From Hofstenia miamia (taxonomy: Eukaryota > Xenacoelomorpha > Acoela), in the NCBI GenBank assembly GCA_004352715.1, contig SCFE01000078.1, positions 1,096,659 through 1,160,658 on the forward strand: a DNA stretch of 64,000 nucleotides. Direction: 5' to 3'. Every line of letters begins with the position of its first letter. The stretch's first letter is position 1. A model generated the notes under the pieces. It was not told the origin of the DNA and did no database searches. It saw only the letters and a list, made by a program, of their open reading frames with translations. The translations under genes and the position numbers were made by a program. Below are positions 46,838 through 57,880 of the stretch, in pieces.

Positions 46838-49679
46838 CTATAAGAGTTTGCATTTACAATCAATACAATAACAAAATATAAAACGGCTGCAACCTTCCCG
46901 AGAATAATTATCTTTTAAAAAATTGAAAAATATCACCTTTAATGTTTCTTTAAAAAATCTAGGTCTTTTATAAATTGACAAATTATACTTGGCTTGAAGA
47001 CAGTTCACGTAATAAACAGTTCTTGTGAAAAAAGACTTTTCTGTTCCTTTCAAACGAGTTTTTTGTATAGTAAATTTGAGTCTATTACTACTACGTAAAC
47101 CAGGTCGTGAATTTTTTGCAATGCTGACATATTTCCAAACGTCAATATCATACATACCAGTTACTAGTTTATTGAATAAAATGATATCATTAAATTGCAA
47201 TAAAAGGGATATTGGTAAAAGATTCAATTTTAACAAATGGTCGCGGTAGTCCATTGAGAATCCAATAATCCACTTTGAAGCCCTGGATTGTAATTTCTCC
47301 AAACATAATAAGTTGCTGACATTGGCATGCCAAACAGAAGAACAATAAATCAGAGTTGATAAAATATATGATCTGTAAAGGTTAACTTTTGTAGTAATAG
47401 GCGTAGAATAAGGAGTACAGCGTTTCAACCTCAAAAGGATGTAATTTGCAGCATGAACTTTGGACTGAATATGAGACTTCCAGGTAAGATTAGAAGTAAT
47501 AATAACTCCCAGGTCCTTTACTTTATGATTTGTATTAACTTGTGCTCCTTGAAAATCAACAAAAGCAGTTTCCCTATTTGAAAATAGCACAGTTTTGTCA
47601 GAATTGAAAACCATAAAATTCGAAATACCCCAATCAATAACTCTTTGACAATCTTGGGAAATGTGTTCTATGAAGTTTGAAAACATTTTTGCGTCATCAG
47701 CAAACAAAAAAGTTTTACAATTGGTGCAAACCGAGGGCAAATCATTGATGAATATTAAAAACAACATGGGACCCAAGATGGACCCCTGTGGAACTCCACT
47801 TTCTACATCCACTAAAATGGAATTTATCCCGTTTATTGTAACGAACTGTTTATGGTTTCTTAAATAAGACGCGATCAGTTTTAGTACTTTACCACCAACT
47901 CCAAATTCGCGCAATTTTTGTAACAATAAGTTGTGAGGAACTTTGTCAAAAGCTTTTGCCATATCTAGATAAAGTGTATGTATAGGCCTATTTTCGTCAC
48001 TAGATCTATATAATTCCTCCAAATAAAGCAAAAGCTGAAGCTGTGTAGAACGCCTATTCATGAACCCAAACTGTTTCGGAGAAATTTTGCTTCTAATCAG
48101 CGGAAATAGTTTATGAAACAAAACACTCTCAAAAACAAGGGAAAGCTTGGGCAAAATGCTGACTGGTCGATACCTTGTAATGTCTGATCGTAATCCGCTT
48201 TTATGAATGGGGGTGACACGAGAAATTTTCCAATTGTCTGGAAAAATTGAAGTGCTTAAAATATGTCTGAACAACTGGAGAACATGCGGTGATAATTTGT
48301 TTGCAAAATCACGTAGGAGTTTTCCAGGAATTAAATCTGTACCAGTACCCAAAGAAGCCTTGCTGAGTGCATCTATCACTGACTTAATATCAATATCAAT
48401 ATGATTTATGACGTTGTCCGAAAAATCCAGATATATGTCAGAAATGTCATTATCGGAATAAACAGACCCAAAAAACAGATTAAAACCATCAGCAATTTCT
48501 TTGCTCGTTCCAAAATATTCAGCTCCAAACTTCATAACTGAGGGTAAAGATATCTCGCCATCAAGAGATCTTATTAGTTTAAAACAATCGGCTGTAGAGT
48601 TTCCATTTTTGAAATTATCAAGGAATAAGATAGTATCAAGTTCAACAGAGTTTGATAATTCCTGTTTAATGGTTTGGGATTTCAATTTAAAATAGTAATT
48701 TGCAGTCCTTTTAAATGCACGTTCAACTGTATTCAAAGAATTCCATAAATGAACAGAACGCGAGCTATAATAATAAGGTAATTGTTTTCTTCGATTTCTC
48801 TTGCGCGGAACATAAAAATTCAATATTTGAAAAAAAGAATCCGACCAGAAAGAAAAGTAATCACTTTCTTCCGGTGATTTCAGAAAAGAAAATAGATTTA
48901 CTGCAAGTTCCTCAGAGAAGGCAGTATGGTTAATCTGAGAGAGACTGTAAACAGAATTTGTGTTTGGCTGTTGGTAAATTTGATGTATAGGAATATTGAA
49001 CGGAATGCAACAATGGTCACTGAACTTCACAGTAAAAACCTCCTCACTTCCACACATGAAAAATTTACACAAATAAGGTCCAAAAGACTTCCTGAAGAGT
49101 GTGTTGCAACATCCACAGTTGATGAAAAGAATGTTCAAAAAGAAGCTCCCAGAAATCATTTTCATACACAGATAATGATTGATAGGTATTCCAGTCAACA
49201 CCAGGAAGGTTTAAATCTCCACAAACAACAACATTACCACCAGACGATAAATCTAAAACAGTTGTAAACATGCTAGAGAGATCGATAGTAGGAATCCTGT
49301 AAGAACTTCCCTCTGGTGGGTTATAAACAACACAAAGTGTAATCATATCACAGAGTTTAATAGCACAAAAGAAATCAGTGCATTCCTCAAGAACAACAAA
49401 GGGAAGATCGATTTTCCCAATGATTGCAACACCACCATGATTGCCAGAGGCTCTGTCAGAATGTGCAAGCACTCGATAAAGACAAGGAGAAGGAAATAAA
49501 CCAGTAACAGACGAATCCAGCCATGTTTCACAGCAACAAATAATATCAAAATCAGATTCAATGGCAAAATTTATGAAATCCAAACGACGTTTCATAGACA
49601 ATAAACTTCTAACATTAATTAGTGTTATCCGCAGAGACTCTTTCTGATGAACATTGGAGGTCCTGGAAGCTGTCTGTAG
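46838..49679 (-). pseudogene. CR1-type ORF2: endonuclease and reverse transcriptase, frameshifted
   Basis: The frame opens right after the ORF1 stop at 49680-49682. Endonuclease motifs follow in order: INVRSLLS, CCETWLDSS, GGVAII, VVYNPPEGS, VVCGDLNLPGVDW. Two frame changes at about 49150 and 49050 then cross ATHSSGSLLDL and reach KFSDHCC. From there to the stop at 46838 the frame is open. It covers the polymerase blocks GTDLIPGKLL, RYRPVSILP, LYLDMAKAFDKV, GVPQGSILGPMLFLIFIND, FADDAKMF (47690-47704, catalytic aspartates present) and VKDLGVIIT. The C-terminal domain contains the usual LIYCSSVW and LEKLQSRASKWI segments. In the family the endonuclease nicks the target and the polymerase primes reverse transcription there. 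A copy corrected for two small indels would encode about 940 residues. Confidence 0.9.
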
Positions 49680-50102
49680 TCAGAAACTCTCCGCATTTTG
49701 TTGAGGTAGCGTTTTTAACCATTCTCTTGCCCGCTCATTAAGCTTGAATCTGCCTATTGTAACATCTTTTGGCCATAGATTGACGTCTTCCAGATCCTTG
49801 ATGTCACCTTTAAATACACAATGGAAAGACTTTGTATGTGAATCATCTCTCGAAATAGTCCGGACGTGAAGTAAGCCCATGTTGTTGCTATCACAGTAAT
49901 TTTTAACATTACTCTCGGAGACATTGGGGGCAACCCTGCCAACATATATGTGTTTTCGGGGTTTAGGTTTAGCCAACCCAGATATCATGGATGATGGTGG
50001 ACCAGTACCCATTTTCAACGGTTGTCGTTTTGGACGCTCGTTTTTATTAGTTGGAGTGGTTTTCCCAGAAACCACCTTGTTCCAGGATGTTTTAGCATAC
50101 AT
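49680..50102 (-). pseudogene. CR1-type ORF1, C-terminal part with an RRM-like segment
   Basis: The frame begins at ATG 50102, is in the same frame as the upstream PHD-containing piece and is separated from it by two stops within six codons. Residues about 50-120 (KHIYVGRVAPNVSE, FHCVFKGDIKDLE, WPKDVTIGRFKL) look like the RNA-recognition-like fold found in ORF1 proteins of CR1-group elements, which bind element RNA. It ends in TGA, and the endonuclease frame continues in the same phase with no other separation. The stop may be a mutation or a translational recoding site. Confidence 0.7.
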
Positions 50103-50120
50103 AGTCTGAGCTTAACCATG

Positions 50121-50675
50121 TTAGTCTACGGATGGCCCATCTTGAACGCCACGATCAGTACCATCAGTAGTAACACTAGATGGAGATGCAGATACTTTAT
50201 TGCGATCATGTAAATTTTTATCTGGTTCTGATAAACTAAATTGCGCTTTAGGACCTCCAACACATATCTGTGAAGTTGTCGTTGGCGTAATTGATTTGAT
50301 ATGTTCCCGTATTTCATTTAAACATTTTGCATTTTCAGTGATAAGATCAGAAATTTTCCTGTTAGCTTCTTGGAAAAAGAACATGAAGTCACCAGACGAT
50401 TTAAGATCCGAGTCTTTAGAAATATTAGAAAGATTTGATTTAGCTGCACTAAAGAATTCGTTCTTCTTACCGGCGTCGACACATTCTGTGCAGAATATCA
50501 GCAAGTGATTCTTGTATTGTAGGAAGCAATCAATAAAGGCTGCAGAAAATCCAGTACACTTCTTTGAAAAATGTAGAACACATGCACAGTTTGAACATAT
50601 AAATGTCTTGCTTACATCAGTTATTTCATTTGAGCAATGCTTGCAATTATTTAATTGATTCTGTAAGTTAAACAT
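50121..50675 (-). pseudogene. CR1-type ORF1, N-terminal part with a PHD-type zinc finger
   Basis: ATG at 50675 is the first Met codon; the frame is also open a few codons upstream. Counting from the open-frame start at 50714, the cysteines and histidine are spaced Cys24-x2-Cys27, Cys40-x2-Cys43, His48-x4-Cys53 and Cys75-x2-Cys78. That is the Cys4-His-Cys3 arrangement of a PHD finger, common in CR1 ORF1 proteins. A Lys/Glu-rich helical stretch and a Ser/Thr-rich tail follow. The frame ends in TAA at 50121. A second stop comes three codons on, then the RRM-like part continues in the same frame. Confidence 0.7.
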
Positions 50676-50720
50676 GTTAGGTTCCCACCTACAAAAGGAA
50701 AGAATTGCTTCCAATTGAAA

Positions 50721-50986
50721 TTAGGAACAGTTAATAGTGCATCAGTTTGTATTCGAAACTCGCATCATCCACTGATCTACGGAGCAATAAGTTTGTTAGA
50801 CAGCATAATAGTGGTTGCATTGGTAAGGTGTATAGATAAATAATTCATTGTTAGTATTTGATAACATAAACATCCATTATGCTTGTTCCATTTGCTAGTT
50901 TAAAATGAAATATATATATATATTTGAAACAAACTCTTCTGAGACTTTTCATATTTTGAAATTACAATAAAATTTTAAACACATAT
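50721..50986. other. short spacer between two retroelements
   Basis: Probably includes the 5' flank of the CR1-type element and a (TA)n run near 50910-50924. No gene is seen. Confidence 0.4.
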
Positions 50987-51031
50987 ATATTAGACTGATT
51001 TCGATAGATAGTCTATCTTCGTCAGTAAAAT
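50987..51031 (-). ncRNA. candidate type I hammerhead ribozyme at the end of a Penelope-like element
   Basis: Minus strand, 5' to 3': ATTTTA (51026-51031), CTGACGA (51019-51025), A, GATAG (51013-51017), loop ACTAT, CTATC (51003-51007), GAAA (50999-51002), TCAG, TC, then TAATAT (50987-50992). CTGANGA and GAAA form the hammerhead core. GATAG/CTATC gives a five-pair stem II, although the core-proximal A-C is a mismatch where G-C is usual. ATTTTA/TAATAT gives five of six pairs for stem I. Stem III would be minimal. Penelope-like elements are known to carry minimal type I hammerheads in their terminal regions. Activity is not shown. Confidence 0.5.
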
Positions 51032-51224
51032 GGTAGCAATATTTTAAAAAGTTAAGTTTAATGTTAAAATGCGTTATATTAGAATAATTTGCAGATTTTA
51101 AGTTCTTTCTGTCTATTTAATTGTTTATTTTTATCTGTTGTTTCATTGATGGTAATTGCTTCTCCTATTTTCTGTAAATTTTGTTTTCATTATAATCTTA
51201 AAGTTTTCTTTTTTTGATGTTGAT

Positions 51225-52266
51225 GGCAGAATATTTCTGATCTTAAGTAACCTTTCATATGTTCCTTGATTATGACTTCCATATGTCTTTTGGGCTCACC
51301 GATGTATGAGTCATCACATTAATCACATTGATATTTGTATACGACTGATGATTCCAAAGACAATGAAAGTACGTCTTTATTTTTTGAAATGTTTGATGTT
51401 TTAAAAAACGTTAGCATTGGTATAATTTTTATATTAAATGCTTTCAATCAATTTTGCGTTTAGAAGTTTTAATTTCATCTTGAGGTACATAAAGTTTCTT
51501 TCAATGTAAGGCAACTTCCAAAAGATGTTTTCTGGCAATGATTTTTTCACTTTCTTTTTTGATTAAACATTTTATCAATTTCTTTCTTTAAAGTTTATGT
51601 GGATATCCATTTTAATATGAATGGTAACTATTTCATCTATTGCTTTTGCTAAGTTCTTATAATTGAAGATGTTAGATAGGCTTGGTTGATCAAAGTTTTT
51701 ATAGTATTGATTGTATGTTGAGGGCTATAATATGAGTTGTAAGTTATGTACAGTCCAGTGTTAGTCGAATTTTTTTGATGTTCTAGTTAATGTTGTATTT
51801 AGAAATGTCAACCTATTATTTTCTTCGTTTTCTATTGTGAATTTTATTGTTGGTAATATATTATTAATCTTGGAATGCAATAATTCTACATCATCCTCAA
51901 AATTAAATATGCAAAATATATCATCCACATAGCGAGAATAGAATAATGGAAAAGGTTTCATGCTTTTATTTCTCAATTGTCTTTCGATTATATCTAAGCA
52001 AAAATTTGTCATTGTTGGTCCCAGTGGTGACCCCATCGCTTTTCCATTAATTTGTGTGTAAGTCTTGCCGTTGAAGTGTCAAAAATGTTCCTAAACTTTT
52101 GTGATTCATTGGTAATTTTTTTTGGTATTATATTTATAATGTGATCTATCATTTCTTCAATAAGAATGTTGGTGAAAAGCGATTTTACGTCTAAGCTATT
52201 CATTACACTCTCAGAAACCTCTAAATAACCACAAAGTTTTTTTATAAAATAATAAAAATTTAACAA
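51225..52266 (-). pseudogene. Penelope-like reverse transcriptase and GIY-YIG endonuclease fragment
   Basis: Landmarks on the minus strand, in order: SLDVKSLFTN (polymerase motif A with its Asp, about 52190), a frame change near 52095, FNGKTYTQINGKAMGSPLGP (about 52010-52075), SRYVDDIFCIF (catalytic YVDD, about 51930), and RLTFLNT (about 51800). After about 400 bases of degraded sequence comes VVYKYQC, a stop, then SYIGEPKRHMEV (about 51290-51310), which resembles the YIGET-R segment of the GIY-YIG endonuclease domain. Stops and frame changes make it inactive. In the family the endonuclease opens the target and the polymerase copies element RNA there. Confidence 0.75.
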
Positions 52267-52485
52267 AACATTATTAACAATGAAAAATAACTACGATCTG
52301 TCTAAAGAATTATATAAAAATTAGGCTCTCAGCAATGTCGCTTAAAAAGTTCTGTCCGAAATTCCATGTTTACCCCGTCATACGGATCCAATGACAAACA
52401 TCTCATACATAGTTAATCAAACAATGTTTTATTTAAACTGCAAAATACGCTGATTCACAAAAAACGATGAATTACTGAAATCGAA

Positions 52486-52760
52486 ATGGTTGTTCAAAAG
52501 TTTAATCGTGCTTGTATTGCTGCTAATTACATCTTGACTCGCAGCCCTCCAACAGTGATTGATTTCTTTTCCCCGCCACCGAGCTTCAAGAAATCTTTGA
52601 TGGCTTTCCTCTTTGCTGAGAACTTCTCCAACTTCGCCTACTCTTCCATTTGTTCCTATTTCATCTCCTGTGACTATCCTCGCTGCCGTAAAACTTGACT
52701 TGTTTATATTTATTTGTTTATGTGTATGCCTTCAGCGGCTAATAAAGTCATTGATTATTA
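52486..52760 (+). pseudogene. possible 3' end of another non-LTR retrotransposon
   Basis: A plus-strand frame with PPTVIDFFSPPPSFKKSLM resembles the last helix region of non-LTR reverse transcriptases (WNSLPP-x-V, then a Phe-Lys-x-x-Leu helix). It ends at 52698 and is followed by CTAATAAAGTCATTGATTAT and a TTATTATT tail, like a retrotransposon 3' end. The polymerase core is absent. The call rests on this combination only. Confidence 0.4.
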
Positions 52761-54119
52761 TTATTTATTATTGTTATTAATTCAATTTTCGAAACTTTAA
52801 TGTCGTTTTTCTCAAAACTATGCTTTTCCGAGATAAGCCATTGTGCGAATTCTCAAGAATACTGCTTAGAGTGTCGTTATACGCGTAGAATTCGAAGATG
52901 TGCGTGTGATAGCTATTTTCTCTACGGTTGCACAATAAAAATCAGATGTCATCAATATAGACTGGGTTAAAATTGATGCAAAAAAACAACATTTTGTTGT
53001 TCTAAGAATTTTGATCGGAGGACAATTTCTGTGGTCTTCACTTAAGGTAGCTGTTATTCAAAAATTTGGTTAGTAATGAATTGGAGACTAAAAATGATTA
53101 AAAAAACTAGAAATCTGTTGTTACTGAGTATTTATAACATATAATTTTTAAACTAAAGTAAATGTATCCAATACTAAGCATTTCTCAAATTGTTCAAGCA
53201 TACAATGATTTATTATATATGCTGTGTTCAAAGTTGCGCTTTAGTTAGCATTTGGAATAATAATACTTCGGTGGAAATCAAAGAATTAATAAAAGCAGCT
53301 TTTCGTTAGTTAAGAATAATATAAAAGGTTTTTGTAAAGTTATTGTTTATGAGGTTTTCAGAAACTGAGCTATTTGAAAATAAAATATCAAAAACAGTTT
53401 TTTATTAAACTTTGTTTAATTTTTGTCAATTTTTATAACTAACGTTGTTTTTACTGCAGTCTGCTCGGGTTGTGTCCACTTTATTTAAAAAATATAATTT
53501 TAGAAAAGTTTAATATATTTTATAATTTTCTCTTGATGACACTTTGAAATTTTTAAAAAATAATAAAATATTGAACTGAAAGGATTTTTCGCATTACAAA
53601 GAAGGATTCTGCTTAATAATTACTATACGTGTTCCTACTATTTTACTTCAAGAAGCTTCCTATTTCAAGTCTTACTCAAAGTTGAGCATAATGATCTACT
53701 TAAATTTTCGCATTGAGTGCTTTGGGATTTCTTATTGTTCAGCCTCATTTAGTAAAAGCAATTTTAATGATTCCTTAATCCTACAAACATTTTCTTAATT
53801 ACTTGAAAAGACCGACCTCAGTTAAATATGTTGATTCAGGAAATTTGGTTTTTTACGAATTACAGCACACAGCAATATTGGTTATCATTTCTCTCATATC
53901 TTTCTCATTCAGATATGAATATGATATTTTGAGAATGGATATGAACAGCAAAGCGCAATTAAGGAACCAAGCAGGTTTCATTTGTTAGTAAAACATCAAA
54001 TTTCTGTATTTGAATTTGATTTGAAACAAAGTGTGATTAATGTTACAATGGCTTCCACAGCTAGTGTAAGAAAAAAACTATTCACATCAATTGTTGTAGG
54101 ACATCTATCTACATAAAAA
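52761..54119. other. AT-rich spacer, no recognised feature
   Basis: Short open frames only; no domain, repeat or RNA gene was recognised. Confidence 0.4.
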
Positions 54120-54380
54120 AACATTGAAGTTTGTTGTTGATCCACGGACTTTAAGCCTTATTTTTATCTGAACATTTGGTATGGAAAGAATTTAAAAAAT
54201 CGGAGTTTTTAGAGAATAACTGTTATCTTTTCAAGTATAAATTTTCAACATTTCGTTCACGCACGCTCGCCACTAAATTTGTCTGTTTCTAAAAATTTTT
54301 AAATTTCATAATAAGCTTGAAGGAAATTGCTTGAGAATTCTGGAAAAAAATGTTTTTCTTTATAATGTACATGGGTAGCA
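54120..54380. repeat. dispersed non-coding repeat family X, copy D (3' part)
   Basis: Keeps GGTATGGAAAGAATTTAAA, AAATTTTCAACATT, CGCACGCTCGCC and AAGCTTGAAGGAAATTGCTTG, in the order seen in copies A and E. The 5' half is missing or too diverged. Confidence 0.55.
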
Positions 54381-54509
54381 TAAAGTTAATTAGCATTTCT
54401 ACTCTTAGCTAGGCCCGAAATTTCAATACAAATATTCTCTTAGCTTCTCAAAATAAAATTTATTTAAATATGTTCTGCAACATAACGTTGTGCTTAATAT
54501 TGCTGGATC

Positions 54510-54592
54510 CGGTCAGGTTTAAACTGGTTAATCTGCAGGAAACGGTTAATCAGGTTAAAATCCGGTTAAGTAGTTCTATCTCTGATTATCAA
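54510..54592. repeat. GGTTAA word cluster ending in a hAT-like terminus
   Basis: GGTCAGG, GGTTAA, CGGTTAATCAGG, GGTTAAAATCC and CGGTTAAG are iterated over about 60 bases and end in TTCTATCTCTG. On the minus strand this gives CAGAGATAGAA, very like the CAGRGATGGAA ends of the elements at 6886 and 41523. The partner end was not found. Confidence 0.45.
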
Positions 54593-55449
54593 AATTTATT
54601 GATTACAATGATTGAGGTATTAGAAAAAAATAGAAATTGTGGGAAGGGGTGCAAAGATTCCTACTGTTGTAATTCTAGTCTACTCAACATTTTTAGACTT
54701 TCAAATTCTAGCGCACTAATTTAAAAAATAAAATATCAAATTTGAAGGAAAAAGATGCATCAATTCCAGCACGTTTATATTTGGCTTTTTGTTGCTATAT
54801 AGATTAGATTTCAATTCATTGATAAAGTTTTACATTTATTATTTATTCCGTTTTTTATCAAATCTAGCATACATTACATACTTTTCAGATGACTTTTTAT
54901 ATTGAATATAAATAACATAAGTAATTATTAAGCTATTTAATTAAAGATTTATTGTCAAGACCAGTTATAAATCATTCTTAATTAATAGACAATGATTTTG
55001 TTTTCCGCTTCGCTACTGGTTGTAATTCATTTAGAACAGAAAAAAATCATTTTATCTTAATTTCAATAATAATTAATTGTAAATTTGTTACGGATTAGAA
55101 ATATTAATATATATCTGAATGGAGATGTCTTTTTCCAATATTATTTCTCATCGTGTTGATGAATAATTTAGTATAGCAAAATATTTGAACACAGAAATGT
55201 GCTCTATTTGCATTTGCCTCCTGGCAACCAAACGGCATAAAACACTAATTCATCTAATTGTTTGTATAATAATTGTTCTAAACAAAATAAATGGCTTTAT
55301 TCCAAAATAAACAATTCATTTTCCAGGTAAAAGTAATTCAATTGATTTTGAAATATTGGACATAAAAATTAATGATGTATAATTTAACTGCTATTTCCAA
55401 CTGATTACGAGTCGTTTCTTAAATAAAAGATGCAAGCAAAACGTTGTGC

Positions 55450-55740
55450 ACTTAATTTTAAACTGCCTTGAGATTTTATAATTTTTAAATTCCTATAGTT
55501 CACATATTAATAAATCTACATAAAAAGAAATAGTTAAAGTTAGTTTTTGCTCCCATACGCTTTTGAACTGATTACCTGATAGCCAAGTATGGAGAAAATT
55601 TAAAACTTTAGCATTAATTTTCAACATTACGTTACTGCACGTTTGCCAACAGTTATGTCTCAGGATTTTCCATTTTCATTATAGGTTTGGAGCGTATTGC
55701 TTGAATATCTGGAAAACATACTGTCATGGGCATTATACGG
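55450..55740. repeat. dispersed non-coding repeat family X, copy E
   Basis: Starts TTTTAAACTGCCTTGAGATT and keeps ATAGTTCACATATTAATAAA, TATGGAGAAAATTTAAA, ATTTTCAACATTACG, GCACGTTTGCCAAC and AGGTTTGGAGCGTATTGCTTG. It shares ordered blocks with both copy A and copy D, which ties the family together. Confidence 0.6.
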
Positions 55741-55919
55741 CGAGTATTATGGTGTCCAGATCGTCAATTCCAAATATTAAATCTGTCTAGATACAAGATA
55801 AAATCCATCAAAGAAAAATTTCTTTTCTCTTCGGTTTTATTATTATAATGTTACTCAATATAGTGACAGATGTTAACAATTTTTCAATTCATTTATCAAT
55901 TGAAAGCAAGATCCTCAAT

Positions 55920-57165
55920 GGTAGCCGGATTTTTAATCATGGATTTTTAATCGCAGATTTTAATCGTACAAATTTTTAATAGCATGATATCTAATTGCAA
56001 GAATTTTTAATCGCAATTATAATTAAACTTGCTACTGATATACAATATACGAACATACATACTCTATATCAGTGTGGGAAGTGGTTCAACCTGACCTGGG
56101 CACACATAGACGAGTCGGGTCGGGTAGTGGGATTTTTCTAATTTTTAGAATGGAAGAACACTGTAATGCCCAAGCATTTTTATTCAATTTCAATGAATAG
56201 GAAGGCTTTTGTAAATATACACTATTTAGATAAATTGATATTATCATTTACATGCAAAATAATTGAATGATCCCTAGATTTGTTTGGTAATATCTTTGCC
56301 TCTACAAACTATCTATAATAGAATATTGATTCGATATACAATAGATAAGATCACTTTTTAATGTTATGAAAATTTACATTATGATACTCTCACTGGTCGG
56401 AGTTTCAAACTTGCAACTTTACATTATTGAATGAATTTAGCTGATAGCCTCCGATTAAAATAATTGAAAATGATTTAACCTCTGACGTTACTTTTCTCTG
56501 AGTATGAAAATATTTTTTGAGTCCTTCTCTCTAATTTGAGTCATTGTACAATATTTCCAAAAATATCGATTTTTGTATTTTTAGAAAAACAAAATATGCC
56601 TAATTATAACTGCCAAAAATCATTTTGATTTCAAGATTTGAGTATAGTACAAATAATATTTTTTAATATGCTGAAATGGCAAGTAAGGCATTAAGTTTTT
56701 GCTCAGAATAAGTGTCATATAGAAATTTGCAACAACGAGTATTAGAGGGTTAAGGAGCAACTTAAGAAGTCAAACATTGATCTTAAATTCTTTTATTATT
56801 TTTGTATTTCTTTATTGCTTTTATGTACAATTCTATGCTAAAGCATTTTGTGCGTATTATACTAGCAATCTTTCTTTAATCGGGTTCTAGACGGGTCTGG
56901 TTGGATCACGGGACATTGTACAATACCCAGCAATATCTTTAAGAACAGTACGATAAAGTTAGGGCTTAGGGTTGCGCAGGGCTGTCAACCAATCACGTGC
57001 ACGCAATTATTATTGTTGACATTATTTGTAGATAATAATAATAATTTGTTATTGAGATGTATACACAACGAATATTATAAACGCAGGCTTAACTATTATT
57101 GTGATTAAAAATCGGCTATTAAAAATTCTTGTGATTAAAAATCGTGCAATTAATGCTCCGATAAT
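55920..57165. mobile_element. element bounded by inverted arrays of ATTTTTAATC words
   Basis: GGATTTTTAATC-type words occur five times at 55927-56016 (for example GATTTTTAATCGCA). The inverted form recurs three times at 57100-57145 (TGTGATTAAAAATC). Iterated subterminal words in opposite orientation at the two sides suggest a DNA transposon. The extreme ends and target duplication were not resolved. A GC-word cluster (56068-56120) and piggyBac-like copy 2 lie inside. Confidence 0.45.
56162..56749. mobile_element. piggyBac-like non-coding element, copy 2
   Basis: From 56193 to 56749 it follows 4092-4695 with many scattered differences. Its left edge, GTAATGCCCAAGCA, matches the left end of copy 1. 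The right end is GAGTATTAGAGGG directly before TTAA (56750-56753). It lacks the 0.5-kb interior present in copy 1. Confidence 0.55.
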
Positions 57166-57539
57166 AATCTAAATTTGAAGTAAATTAATTCCTATTTGAA
57201 ATGCAAATCAATTTTTTAAAATAATTGGTGCACATCAATAAAATATTTCCTAATGTGACTACATACATATGTAATTTAATTTTTTTTCCAAAAAACTTCA
57301 ATCACTGCTATAGAAATAACTTTTATTGCTTCGAATTTTTATAATATTGTAATTACTTCTGGCCTAATATTTAACTTATAATCGGGTTGATTTGGTTGTA
57401 ACTTATAAATCAGTTTTTACACCCTGATATTAAATGATTTGACATAATCGGCTGGGCTAAATATAGTTCAATTCGATGTAAAATAATTTTAGACGCAAGC
57501 TTACAGTAAATTTGTTTCTCTAAATATTTCGTATTTAAC

Positions 57540-57880
57540 CACGAATTTTCCGGGAATTTTCAAAATGAGAGATGACCTCCTTAAGAAATTTTAAACACTC
57601 ATAACTTACGAACTATAACAGATAGCCTAAATCTAAACACACCCCGAGGTAGATAGAGGAGCGCTTTCGCGTTCATGCACGACGAACATCAGGTTTTGGG
57701 AGAATTTGAAAAATTATAAATATCAAAATTTTTATGAAAAAATAAGTTTAAGTAATTCCGGTACAGGAAAAATTTTTAGTACAATATTACATGCGAACAC
57801 ATTCTTCAATAGATGTGTCAATATTCCATGAATTTTAAATGTCTTTGTAGGCTTGGAGAGAATTGTTTGAACGTGTCGAG
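57540..57880. repeat. dispersed non-coding repeat family X, copy F
   Basis: Keeps TTCCGGGAATTTTCAAAATG, CTCATAACTTACGAACTA, a CACACC-GATAGAGGAG block and the final TAGGCTTGGAGAGAATTG. This 3' end is the part that has been amplified into the adjacent 151-bp tandem array. Confidence 0.55.

Larger units (their letters stand above)
46784..50720 (-). mobile_element. near-full-length CR1-type non-LTR retrotransposon
   Basis: On the minus strand the order is an ORF1 region with a PHD-type finger, an RRM-like segment, an apurinic endonuclease, a reverse transcriptase, a short 3' untranslated region with AATAAAG, and a (TAG)n tail at about 46785-46800. This order is typical of the CR1/L2/jockey group. 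The 3' end looks intact; the 5' boundary is uncertain. Several stops and frameshifts make it inactive in this assembly. Confidence 0.85.
50987..52270 (-). mobile_element. Penelope-like retroelement, 5'-truncated
   Basis: On the minus strand a reverse transcriptase fragment of Penelope type is followed by a degraded GIY-YIG-type endonuclease segment and a terminal hammerhead-like motif. That is the characteristic order of Penelope-like elements, and no other retroelement class combines these. The N-terminal third of the protein is missing beyond about 52270. Confidence 0.75.

Noticed and set aside
47025-48933. Plus-strand open frames inside the CR1-type element
   Set aside because: They are shadows of the minus-strand reverse transcriptase frame, which has clear motifs.
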